The notes under the pieces were generated by a model that saw only the letters and a list, made by a program, of their open reading frames with translations, was not told the origin of the DNA and did no database searches. Positions 48,501-56,736 of a stretch of DNA of 64,000 nucleotides are shown here, in pieces. Source of the DNA: Atrichornis clamosus (lineage: Eukaryota; Chordata; Aves; Passeriformes; Menuridae); assembly GCA_013400975.1 (NCBI GenBank), contig WBMZ01004678.1:46061-110060 (forward strand). The letters run 5' to 3'. The position numbers were made by a program, and so were the translations under genes. Numbering within the stretch: position 1 is the first letter of the stretch; the number at the start of each line of letters is the position of its first letter.

Positions 48501-51264
48501 AGCTTTCTAGAGGACCAGCTAGAAGAGGCTCTGAAGTCTCCAGTTTTATCTGCCTCAAAGCAGAACCACTACCTAAGGTCAGCCTGGGGTTTCTGAGTCT
48601 GAATGCTTTCTCATAAAGGAAAAGGATGAACAAATTCTCCAGAAGAGAAATAACTCATATTAATAACACCACATTTATCTATTCAGCTGGAAGGAAAATG
48701 AAAATCATGAGGGCTGATGAGATTATTAACCTGTAGCATTTTCTAAATCAATGTGGGAGGAGATTTTGCGGAACAGAGTATTGAAAGTGAAATAAAGCAA
48801 GACTGGCTGAATGGGATGTTCTGCCAGCCCAGAGATATGCTCACTTGCCACTTCATCAAATACAAACTCCTCTCATCAGCTCCCTGCTCATATTCTGGGT
48901 TTTGTTCATCCTTCCTTCAGTTTCCAGGACACAGCATCAGGCCCATGCAGATGATGTAAAATAAGTTAATACATTTAGGATATAAAACAAAGGATAATTG
49001 CAAGGAGCTGAGTTTCGTTTACTGAATCGCAGGTGCTCAGGACACCTCAGGGTAGGTCTGTGTTTCACTAATTAACATGAAAGCACTGGAGGTTGCCTTG
49101 CCCTTTGCTGGGGGATCTGAGAGTCTCCATCACCATAAAAGTCTCTTCACAAAGGTTGTGCAAACATCTTTATTACAAATATCACCTTCCCTTCTCTTTC
49201 AGTGATCCCAGTGCTGCAGAGTCCATCAATTGCTGTGCAAATGAAATATCCCAGCTGTATATAAGCTTTGCTAACACTCATTTCAGAGCCAACAGGAACT
49301 TGCCTGAAACAAACCAAGTGCAACCCTTGAGACCCAGCAAATTTGTGTAAGGGGAAACACTGTCCAGATGTATTTGCATCACTATCAACAACAGAACCAA
49401 AACTTGCATGCAGCATTGCAAGGGCATTTTAAAGAGAATTAAGATAATGAGAGAATAATTGTACCTTTTTTTGTGAGTAATATGACACAATAAGTTTTAG
49501 AAAGTCTCATCATATGGAAAAGGCTCACTAATAAACTCCCAAATTACACCACTTATATTCAAGAAAAATGGCATTTCTCCATAATGCTGTAGCTTCCCCT
49601 TTTTTTTTTTTTGTTCACAACATAAATAACACCCTCTGGACTTTCCCCTTTCATTTGATCACGCAACTCTGATTACTTCTTGATTGCAACAACACTAAGC
49701 CTGGAAAGCTGAACTGTGTTTTGTGTTTGATGCTGTCTGGACCTCAGTGATTCTCAGAAAGGCTGGAGACTATTGACATCCCACTTCATCCATCCATGGA
49801 GCAGCAGCAGGGGTGTGATCTGTGTTGACACACACAGCGTCGAGGACACAGCTAAACACACCTGAGCTGCTGGTTGGCTTTTCTTGCCCAGTGAAGCACC
49901 CTCACAGCTGGGATTCATAGAACAGTTTGGGTTGGAAAGGACCTTAAAGATCATCTCATTCCACCTCTGTGCCAATGGACTAGAACAGCTTCCACTAGGA
50001 AAGATGGCTCAAAGCCCCATCCAACCTGGCCTTGCACACATCCAGGGATGGTGGCAGCCACAGCTTCTCCGGGCAACCAACCTATTCCTGTGCCTCACCA
50101 CCCTCACAGTCAAAAATGTCTTCCCAACATCTAATCTAAACCTGCCCTCTTTCAGCTTAAACCCATCCTCCCTTGTTCTGTCATGCCATGCCCCTGTACA
50201 AAGTCCCTCTCCAGCTCTCTTGTAGCTCTTTTAGGTACTCAGAAGTGCTACAAGGTCTCTCCAGAATGAACAACCCCAACTCTCTCAGTCTGTCTTCATA
50301 GCAGATATGTTCCAGCTCTAGAAGCATCTTCACTGCCCTGCCCTGGCCTTGCTCCAACAGGTCAATGTCCTTTCTGCGCTGGGGACCCCAAAGCTGAAAG
50401 CAGCACTGCAGGTGGGGTCTTGCCTGACCAGAACAGAGGGTCAGAATCCTCTCCTTTGACCTGTTGGTCACACTTCTTTTGATGCAGCCCAGGACAGAGG
50501 TGGCTTGTCTCCTCCTACAGGGGATGCTGCTATCCAGCTGTTCCCGAAACGCCCCTGACTGTGCGGCCCCCTCCCCTTTCAGACATAGAGCTCAGGTAGA
50601 TAAAAACAGAGGCTTTAAGACATGGCAGAGGGCAGGCTGAATGCAGTTCCCAGACGTGCCAGCCAGCTCACCCAGCCTTTCCTGGGATCCTGAGGAGCTG
50701 CGGCTGCTCCTGGCTCATCCCCGCGGCTCGCCACATCTTAACAAACCCAAACCGCACATCTCCAGGTGCTGTGCTGCCCGAGACAGCCTCCCTGCCCTGC
50801 AAACGGCGCGGAGGTTTGCAAACCAAACAGAAACGAAGCGCTGGGCGCGACCTACCTTGAGGCTGCCGGGGCCGCCCGGGGCTGCCCAGCGCGGCACCAC
50901 CACCTCGGACTGTAGCTGCGCGGCGGCGGCCGCGGCTGCAGAGACAAGAGGAGCCGCTCAGCATCCCCGGCCCCTCCGCACCCCGCGGTCAGGTGGCACG
51001 AAGCCGGGGCGGGAGAGGAGAAGGAGCGCTGCGCTGGCTGTAGAAAAAGCAGGAGGATCCCCCAACCCACCTACCCACCCATCCATCCATCCATCCTCCC
51101 ACCCTCCCTCCCCGGGGGCTCCCGCAGCCGGAGCTCTGGCGCGGAGCTGTCGCGCAGCGCCGGGCCGGGCACCCCGCACTCGGGCCGGGTCTCCCGCACT
51201 CACGGGGCGGCGGCCGCAGCAGCAGCGAGAGGGCGATGCCGCAGAGCAGCCCCCGGCCCCGCAT
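21452..51264 (-). CDS. ADAM19: ADAM19 (meltrin beta), 22 exons, complete except the terminal exon
   Basis: Twenty-two exons join in phase to give 870 codons. The human protein is about 918-955 residues. Order of domains: signal peptide (about 1-25), prodomain with cysteine switch C161, furin site RVKR (187-190), reprolysin metalloprotease with [12 protein letters not shown] (332-343) and Met-turn M359, disintegrin domain from about 406 ([14 protein letters not shown] loop), cysteine-rich region, EGF-like module (about 634-665), one membrane helix (about 687-709), and a proline-rich cytoplasmic tail with PxxP motifs for SH3 proteins. All three zinc histidines and the catalytic glutamate are present, so it should be an active sheddase. 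Known substrates of ADAM19 include neuregulins, and it acts in heart and neural-crest development. It converges on NIPAL4. ADAM12 is the nearest relative, but the tail and synteny fit ADAM19. The final short exon is not placed. Confidence 0.97.
21599..23528 (-). other. ADAM19: ADAM19 intron 21
   Basis: The intron is 1.9 kb. No further exon or repeat was recognised in it. Confidence 0.75.
23529..23741 (-). CDS. ADAM19: ADAM19 exon 21
   Basis: Proline-rich tail: [20 protein letters not shown], later [19 protein letters not shown]. Several PxxP motifs are likely SH3-binding sites. Phase is 0 at both ends and the donor is GTATGG. Confidence 0.92.
24289..24355 (-). CDS. ADAM19: ADAM19 exon 20
   Basis: Cytoplasmic tail: [20 protein letters not shown] then QRK, matching human [16 protein letters not shown]. 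It enters in phase 2 and leaves in phase 0. Confidence 0.94.
24576..24711 (-). CDS. ADAM19: ADAM19 exon 19 (transmembrane)
   Basis: It encodes the single membrane helix ([20 protein letters not shown]), then a basic stop-transfer stretch with [15 protein letters not shown]. It follows a 97-bp intron and leaves in phase 2. Confidence 0.95.
24809..24917 (-). CDS. ADAM19: ADAM19 exon 18
   Basis: The EGF-like module is completed with [19 protein letters not shown], followed by a glycine-rich stalk ([14 protein letters not shown]). It leaves in phase 1. Confidence 0.95.
25663..25743 (-). CDS. ADAM19: ADAM19 exon 17
   Basis: It encodes [20 protein letters not shown] and KKCNGHG, the start of the EGF-like module, with an NTS glycosylation sequon. 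Phase is 0 at both ends. Confidence 0.95.
26312..26504 (-). CDS. ADAM19: ADAM19 exon 16
   Basis: End of the cysteine-rich domain: [42 protein letters not shown], then [13 protein letters not shown]. It enters in phase 2 and leaves in phase 0. Confidence 0.96.
27030..27138 (-). CDS. ADAM19: ADAM19 exon 15
   Basis: Cysteine-rich exon: [16 protein letters not shown], then an eight-residue tandem repeat [16 protein letters not shown], then CEMR. It enters in phase 1, leaves in phase 2, and its donor is GTACGA. Confidence 0.95.
27398..27593 (-). CDS. ADAM19: ADAM19 exon 14
   Basis: The disintegrin loop [14 protein letters not shown] stands where RGD-bearing relatives bind integrins; no RGD is present here. 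The exon continues into the cysteine-rich region ([20 protein letters not shown]). It leaves in phase 1. Confidence 0.96.
28667..28756 (-). CDS. ADAM19: ADAM19 exon 13
   Basis: Disintegrin domain: [20 protein letters not shown] then [10 protein letters not shown], with the expected cysteine pattern. Phase is 0 at both ends. Confidence 0.96.
29111..29329 (+). mobile_element. CR1 LINE 3' end, forward orientation, in ADAM19 intron 12
   Basis: It runs from CTGGAAAAATTTCTTCACTG through TGGTGGAGTCACCATCCCTG to GAGGTCTTTTCCAACC, and ends in the ATTCTGTGAT tail typical of bird CR1. It is 5'-truncated and lies antisense to ADAM19. Confidence 0.9.
29600..29777 (-). CDS. ADAM19: ADAM19 exon 12
   Basis: It joins the end of the metalloprotease domain ([31 protein letters not shown]) to the start of the disintegrin domain ([15 protein letters not shown]). 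It enters in phase 2 and leaves in phase 0. Confidence 0.96.
29778..30900 (-). other. ADAM19: ADAM19 intron 11
   Basis: The intron is 1.1 kb with nothing recognised. Confidence 0.85.
30901..31040 (-). CDS. ADAM19: ADAM19 exon 11 (zinc-binding catalytic exon)
   Basis: This is the catalytic exon. [12 protein letters not shown] at residues 332-343 supplies the three zinc histidines and the catalytic E333, and GGCIMAS holds the Met-turn M359. The enzyme therefore looks active. It leaves in phase 2. Confidence 0.97.
31288..31372 (-). CDS. ADAM19: ADAM19 exon 10
   Basis: The exon encodes [20 protein letters not shown] and LQSGGVNM of the metalloprotease domain. It enters in phase 2 and leaves in phase 0. 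Confidence 0.95.
32253..32419 (-). CDS. ADAM19: ADAM19 exon 9
   Basis: The exon encodes [20 protein letters not shown] and [13 protein letters not shown], through HDNAQLIT, of the metalloprotease domain. It leaves in phase 2. Confidence 0.95.
33256..33327 (-). CDS. ADAM19: ADAM19 exon 8
   Basis: It encodes [20 protein letters not shown] and then YVDK, in the metalloprotease domain. Phase is 0 at both ends and the donor is GTGAGA. Confidence 0.95.
33328..34651 (-). other. ADAM19: ADAM19 intron 7
   Basis: The intron is 1.3 kb. A 177-codon antisense open frame (33732-34265, plus) shows no homology and is taken as chance. Confidence 0.8.
34652..34717 (-). CDS. ADAM19: ADAM19 exon 7
   Basis: It opens with VKRE, completing the RVKR furin site across the exon junction, then [18 protein letters not shown], the first strand of the metalloprotease. 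Phase is 0 at both ends. Confidence 0.95.
35146..35338 (-). CDS. ADAM19: ADAM19 exon 6
   Basis: End of the prodomain (residues 123-187): [15 protein letters not shown], then [20 protein letters not shown] with the cysteine-switch residue C161, which holds the zinc site inactive. It ends KPPHQR, the first arginine of the furin site. The exit phase is 0. Confidence 0.95.
35339..36917 (-). other. ADAM19: ADAM19 intron 5
   Basis: The intron is 1.58 kb, with a short (CA)n run near 36490. Nothing else was recognised. Confidence 0.8.
36918..36994 (-). CDS. ADAM19: ADAM19 exon 5
   Basis: It reads [20 protein letters not shown] and then TCRGLR, the highly conserved prodomain segment of ADAM12/19-type proteins. 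It leaves in phase 2. Confidence 0.95.
36995..38020 (-). other. ADAM19: ADAM19 intron 4
   Basis: The intron is 1.0 kb, with GTGAGT donor and TTCCAG acceptor. No recognisable element is inside. Confidence 0.8.
38021..38099 (-). CDS. ADAM19: ADAM19 exon 4
   Basis: Prodomain exon reading [20 protein letters not shown], matching human LFAPSYTETHY. It enters in phase 2, leaves in phase 0, and its donor is GTGAGT. Confidence 0.93.
38100..47547 (-). other. ADAM19: ADAM19 intron 3 (largest, 9.4 kb)
   Basis: I see no exon, RNA gene or recognisable transposon. It holds many short open frames without homology. A large early intron in a developmental gene often carries enhancers, but none can be pointed to from this sequence alone. 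Confidence 0.8.
47548..47618 (-). CDS. ADAM19: ADAM19 exon 3
   Basis: Prodomain; it reads [20 protein letters not shown] and then EKN, matching the human HPLKAELRV and LILDLEKN. It enters in phase 0, leaves in phase 2, and its donor is GTAAGT. Confidence 0.93.
47619..50855 (-). other. ADAM19: ADAM19 intron 2
   Basis: The intron is 3.2 kb. It contains a minus-strand CR1 at 49914-50508 and a T13 run at 49600-49612. The rest is unrecognised single-copy sequence. Confidence 0.85.
49914..50508 (-). mobile_element. CR1 LINE, about 600 bp 3' portion, with an ORF2 C-terminal remnant
   Basis: The plus strand reads the complement of a CR1 3' end, starting ATTCATAGAACAGTTTGGGT and GGTTGGAAAGGACC. On the minus strand a 96-codon open frame (50181-50471) contains [20 protein letters not shown] and [14 protein letters not shown], the typical CR1 reverse-transcriptase C-terminus. 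It is 5'-truncated, as CR1 copies usually are, and immobile. It inserted in the same orientation as ADAM19. Confidence 0.92.
50856..50935 (-). CDS. ADAM19: ADAM19 exon 2
   Basis: In the phase set by exon 1 it reads a run of five alanines from a GCC/GCG tract, then [16 protein letters not shown], the start of the prodomain (human LQHELIIPQW). The donor is GTAGGT and the exit phase is 0. Confidence 0.9.
51079..51097. repeat. Short (CCAT)n microsatellite in ADAM19 intron 1
   Basis: About four and a half copies of CCAT lie in the 268-bp first intron, next to CCCACCTA-type pyrimidine-rich sequence. Confidence 0.8.
51204..51264 (-). CDS. ADAM19: ADAM19 exon 1 (coding part)
   Basis: The exon encodes [20 protein letters not shown], a signal peptide with a short hydrophobic core, and leaves in phase 1 at donor GTGAGT. 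The ATG has G at -3. Confidence 0.9.
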
Positions 51265-51480
51265 GGCTCCGGGCAGGGACCGCGCTCCGCCGCCGCCGCC
51301 GCCCTATAAACCCGCCCGGCGCCGCTTTCCCCTCCCACCACCGCTCCGCGTCCGCCCTGCAGCCCACTCCCCTCTTCTCCCTCAGCACCCCTCGGGGAGC
51401 ACCTCGGGGATGCTCTCCGGGTGCTACAGAGGCTCTGCCCTGCGGCGCGGGGCTCGGCTGGGCTGTGTCCACCCCCCGGG

Positions 51481-54400
51481 ACAGCGGGAAGCCTCAGCAC
51501 CTCCCTGGGGCTCCCTCTGCAAAACCTCCCCTCCAGCGCTTTCGCCAGCACGGAAATCCATTATGCCTCAAAAGCTAGGCGAGAGGGGGGAGCTGGGGAA
51601 GGAAAGGAGCTCAAGAGGCTGAAGAGTTGTTTATTTATTTGTTTGCTATATTTATGTGCAATCTTATCATAGCTGATCCCATGGTTCCAGAGATGTCCTA
51701 AATCCCTCTGCTCCTGGGAAATGCATTATTCCTGGACAGCTGAAGGGACACAGGATAGATTTTTATGTGCCTGTATATCAGGCAGAAGCAAAAAGATGTT
51801 CACTCTCCTTATGGTAGAAGGAAGGGCCAGGCTTGAGGAAGGACTTGGTAACATCCACAGCTCATATTCCTTGTGCTGCCCTTCAGGGATATCCACTCAC
51901 TGCCATGAGGCTCCCAAAGGAGTATCTCCTCTGTATCCTTCAGGGCTGAGCCATGGGTTGAAGTCCACACATCATCTCTGTGCTGGATCTCTGCTCTTCA
52001 GGGAGCTGAGCACCTGGAGGACTGCACAGCTCCGTGTCTCACCGCTGAATCAGCCTGCGGGGTCAGGGTCGCAGCAGGAGAGGGGAGTCCAAGGTAGTGG
52101 GGCCATGCTGAGGTTACCAGCTGCAAACACTGGAGCTCCACAGTGCTGTGGATGCTCCTTACACACACTGAGCCCGTGAAGAGCCACTGCCTTCCCTATG
52201 TCAGTGTATTTCTGCTGGGACTCCTGGCCTGCTCGACTGCAGCCTCACTCAAGGCGGCAAGAGTTGACTGACGTGGATTTTTATGGGGTCAACTCCGAGT
52301 GCCAGAAGAGCCATTACCTCTTAGCCATACTCTTCAGACAGCCATTGATCTGCATTATCCATTTAACCCTTTCCATTCACCTCTATACTTGAAGTGTCTG
52401 TGTAGGTGAACCACCAGGGAAACAAGAAATGGGGAGAATTTGCACCTGGACAGGTTTCAGAGTGTGTCAGTAAAACAGACTGACAGGAAATAAATACTCC
52501 CTTTAGAATAAAGGTTTGCTAGATAATAGCAGTGATTTTATCTCTTGTCCAGAGGATTGTTTATGCTATTGAAACCTCTAATCTCTCTTTTACTGAAGGT
52601 CTTTGCTGACTCCTGCCGCGGTAGCCCAAAGGAAATGTGACTGTTTCCATTTGCAGATACCATTTTGGTTTTGACTCTCACACATGTCCCTTCTCTCCTC
52701 CAGCACTTCACACACTGAACCTCTGTGATCTTGTGAAGGTCGGTTTATTCCTGATATCACCCTGGCAGAGGAAAACCAGGGCATCATGGGGACACCTAGA
52801 GGGAATAACCAGGGTGAGTGGGCTATAAATGGCGTTTTAGCTGACCCACAGAGTGGTCATGAATTTTCATGACACAACTAAATCTTGTTGTTTCCCAGAG
52901 CAAAAATATAGGGGGCAAAAATTTCAGCTCTTTTCTAATCATATGGAATATCCTGAAAGGAAATCTTGATCATTTTTTTTTCCTGTGAATCCCCCCACTT
53001 ATAGCTGCCTCTAATATAGAAGAAAATGACAGCACTATTGTTCATGTCTATATTCTAAATAAGTAAAAATGCAAGCCAAATTTAGACACAAATTAGCTTT
53101 TCTGCTTTCATCCCTGCATAAAATTTCTGTCTACCCAAAGGCAAAAAAAAATACCACTTTGATGAGGAACATGTATGCTTGCACTAAAAGGTTGTCACAA
53201 ATCTTCTCACTACAACAAATCTTTGCAGACACCGCTCCATATATTCCTCTAAAAGAAGATCAGCTAAAAAACAGCATAAAATGGCATTAAAAGAGCCTTA
53301 TTTTAAGATTGTTAAAATATTTAGGCCAACAATTATCTGCTTGTGATTGTTTTCAGCACTCAAGTATCATAAAAATAAAATATGTGCAATATTTGCATTT
53401 GTTATATAGTGATATTTTTATTTTTTGGTCTTGGTAATATGAGAATTGATATCTTAATTTATAATCACCAGAAACTCCCTGTATAAAAATATAGCGACAG
53501 GCTGCGCAGTGGTTATATATAGTGGTTAATCTATCTAAATATATGTGATATATCACTTACATTACTGACACATTGTTGCATGGAAAGATTCAGGATTTTT
53601 TTTGCCTTATCAACAGTGCTCAGGTGGTGTAAGGCTTCCTCTGGCACAGGATGAGTCAGATCCTGCCTGTGCCCACCTCTTCAAAAAGCCCTTCCCGAAG
53701 TCCATGGGACATTTGTCGGATTCACAGAGCAAGGTCAGACTTTTGGTTATCTAGGAATTACACAGGCTCAGACTCATTTCCTCCAGGATCCGAACCACCT
53801 GATTAAAAGTATCAGTGGGAATTTCAGGTCTGCTCTGTTCCCTCATCTGTTCCATCCCCTGTGGCCGAGGCATGGAGCAGCAGCCTCCTTGCAGCACCCA
53901 GAGCAAGGGTCCTTCATTTCGGCTGGATAATGACGCGTTTCAGCCTCCCCAGGGCAAAGCTGATGACAAAGCTTTTGCAGAGGGGGTTGTGCACTTACTC
54001 GACCATTTGTAAGATGATTTAACGCTATTGTTGTTAGCTGGAGAGCAAAAGATGACGATTCTCCCTTTATGTTCATAATAAACTAGGAATTAGGCAGAAG
54101 GAAGTAGACCTAGCGAAGTCTGTTCAAGAAACAGACTTGAGCAGGACGTGTATCAGACTCAGGGCTCAGTAATATTTCACTGGAACTCTCTCTTCAGAAA
54201 TAGGAAAGGCTGTGGAACAAAGTGCTCTGAACAGACTCCTGCTGGCACCGAAGGAAACGTTACCCAGAATCAAAGTCTTAGCAGGAGGAGGGAGAAGAGT
54301 GCCCTGCCTAACCTCTGCATTACTGACACTCACACTGATGAGAGACATTTTGTGACTTTGGCTGACTTGAGCGGAATGTAAAATCTCCCATTTTACAGAA

Positions 54401-56299
54401 CATTTTTCTTGTTCAGATCATCTGAAATGATCAAAGGAGGGAGGCTGTGAACCCATGAAGGAAACTGGAGATGTAGCAACGAACCCCTTCATCCTGAGTC
54501 TTAACAGTTGGGAGCAGCTTCAGCTGACCCAGAATACTCTCTTTAGCTTTGGTTTTCCACCACCCATGAAGGACAGCGGGAATACTTGGAAGGGCCCTGG
54601 AGCAGCTGTCCTGCCAAAGAGGGAGAAGTGCTGTAAGACGATCAGGAGCTGGACAAGGGCTTGTCCCGATGCGCTGATAGAAAAAGAGTATCAAAGCACT
54701 CTCTGTGCTTCTTTTAAAGGGTGGGTCACTGCTACTCCTTTCTGCCACGAATTTTGCTTCATTCCTACAGGCAAGTGAACTCGATGAAGATTGGATATGC
54801 AGACACAACTTTTTAACTGTATTTCCACATGTGAAACACTATAGTCCTCTCCATGCTGCCTGCAAATTTCTCCAACACAACAGTGATTACACTGAAGTAG
54901 TTTATTCCCCTAAGAGAAGAACAGGTATAACAGCACAAGGGCTTTTAATAACATCCAATCCATAAAACTGTGCAGTAACTTTGGAGAAGAAAGTTGTCTC
55001 TGCAAATGGATGGCCACAGGCAGTGATGCACCAGGAAGCACTGAGTGTCTTTAGACTTTTACAGTAGCAGGAGGAGAACAAACTTTGTACAGGAAATCTG
55101 CATCTGTTGTTCACGCTGAGAAGGATGCAAGGTGACTTTTAGTTCAGATTAAGGTAAACAGTAGAGAAAGAAGAAAATAATTATAAGAGAGTAGAATATG
55201 TCCCTCTCACATCCCAATTTCCCTCTGCTCTGCCATGAAGGCTTGCTGGAGGGCACACAGCCACCAAGGGACTGGCCGTGTCTACACCGGCCTGGATTGG
55301 CCACGTCACACATTGCAAGAGAAGTAACAGCACAGATACTTGGCACTTTCAGGAATCTGCATGTAGGAGAAAAGCTTGTAGATGAGCTGAAAATTACCTA
55401 GAAATGGGAACTAAAAACCTCTTCTGTCACATTTTGCCCACTGCAGGGCTGCCAGAGCATGCTGAGGGATGATTCTGAGGAAACCAGGTTTGAGTGGGTT
55501 GTTTGTATGATTTTTTCTATTGTAAACAAGACAGAAGAGCCTACAAGAGAGCTCAGCTGAGGGCTGGCTCCAGTGACACGGATCTGCAGACACAGATCCC
55601 AACCAGTCCAGGACATCAGCTCTAGCTGGGAAGGAAGTAGAGATCACCCTGACATTTAGTTTCCCATTAGTAGATCCAGGATATGTTAAACTGGTCTTTT
55701 CTTCTGGCTTTAGTGGAATTAAACAGAAAAATTGTATATTCTGGTGCATTGAAATATGTCTGATATCCTGCTCCACATGGTATGAAAAGAAAGATGGGAG
55801 AAGAGGGAAGTTACATCTAGAGAATAATCCCACTAACAGCTGTTTTATACCCTGAAACATACTTGTGGAGGAATTAGTACATTGGGCCACATGCATTCCT
55901 GCAGGCCAGATCAGCTTTCAGTGAGAATTTAGAAAGGAACAGGCATTTTCTGCTATTTATAAGACTTTCCTCTTAATGATCATCTGCACTGCAGATGCAG
56001 TGGGAGCAGGGGGCTGTTTATGACAAAGCTGCAATGTGTAGACAGGATTTACTACAAAATGTAGTTCTCAAATGAGAGGTTTTGATCTTGGAAGCCCTAT
56101 TCACCAGGGCATTGTGCTTTCCTGAGCTAGAGTCCAAACAATGCCCTGGTGAAACAGGTGAAGCTCCAGAGGCTTTCACCCTCCCCAGATCTGTGTGTGA
56201 TCTCCCAAAATCCAAACAACTCATCAGACTCTTCAAAAGGACCTGTGCAACTTGCTGAAGCTACCTGGGTTTCCCATTGAACACACGGACTGAAAAGGT
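51481..56299. other. Intergenic region between SOX30 and ADAM19
   Basis: No gene is seen. It contains the ADAM19 upstream flank, an AT-rich block at about 52,980-53,580, and an inverted repeat at 56,100-56,153. Open frames such as 51721-52179 (152 codons, plus) have no recognisable homology. Confidence 0.65.
56100..56153. repeat. Perfect 16-bp inverted repeat with a 22-bp spacer
   Basis: The arms 56100-56115 (TTCACCAGGGCATTGT) and 56138-56153 (ACAATGCCCTGGTGAA) are exact reverse complements. A second weaker stem of the GGTGAA...TTCACC type follows at 56157-56180. It lies about 160-215 bp beyond the SOX30 poly(A) signal. Its function is unknown; it could be a chance or transposon-derived hairpin. 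Confidence 0.85.
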
Positions 56300-56315
56300 G
56301 GTGTCGACAAAAACA

Positions 56316-56321
56316 TTTATT
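56316..56321 (-). terminator. SOX30: Candidate poly(A) signal for SOX30
   Basis: AATAAA on the minus strand lies about 46 nt after the SOX30 stop codon, implying a very short 3'UTR. Confidence 0.6.
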
Positions 56322-56366
56322 TCCCATCCTGTAATTATTTCTGTGGATTATAATCTGTCTTAAAAA

Positions 56367-56736
56367 CTACAATACTTGAAAAAACTTTACTTCCTCTTCC
56401 TCATCGCTGTCAGTGACATTGACAATGTAAGTGCTGGAGGGAGTGGATGGGGAGGATGGCAAAACCTCCTCTACCACTTCCACATCCAGCTGTGGCAGGG
56501 GGCTCAGAGCCCGCTCCTCACTGCAGGTGCTCTGGCAGGACACTCTCTCAGGGCTCTCATACACGTGCTGGCTCTCGTGTATCCTTCCTTCTGAGTACGC
56601 CCTGAAGCGATAGTCTTCATCCAGAGCGGAAAATATCACCTCCTGCCTTTGGTTCCTCTCTTCATAAAAGCCAAAGCACTGAGGCACTGAGCTGGAGAAA
56701 TTCCCGTAGCCAAAGGGAGCTCTGAGTGGGAATGTG
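56367..56736 (-). CDS. SOX30: SOX30 exon 5 (terminal)
   Basis: It encodes [49 protein letters not shown] and the acidic [17 protein letters not shown] end, with TAG at 56369-56367. The end matches human [12 protein letters not shown]. Confidence 0.96.

Larger units (their letters stand above)
50800..51480 (-). promoter_or_regulatory. ADAM19: CpG island over ADAM19 exons 1 and 2
   Basis: This is a CpG-dense block containing both first exons and the 268-bp intron between them. A run of GCC triplets at about 51285-51303 falls in the probable 5'UTR. I see no minus-strand TATA box. Confidence 0.7.

Noticed and set aside
50641..51309. 222-codon plus-strand frame across ADAM19 exons 1 and 2
   Set aside because: It is an antisense shadow of a CpG island, with proline/arginine/alanine composition produced by GC content.
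51304..51309. TATAAA near the ADAM19 start
   Set aside because: It is on the plus strand, while ADAM19 is transcribed from the minus strand, and no plus-strand gene follows.
51721..52179. 152-codon plus-strand frame upstream of ADAM19
   Set aside because: No recognisable homology, promoter or splice context. I cannot support it as a gene.
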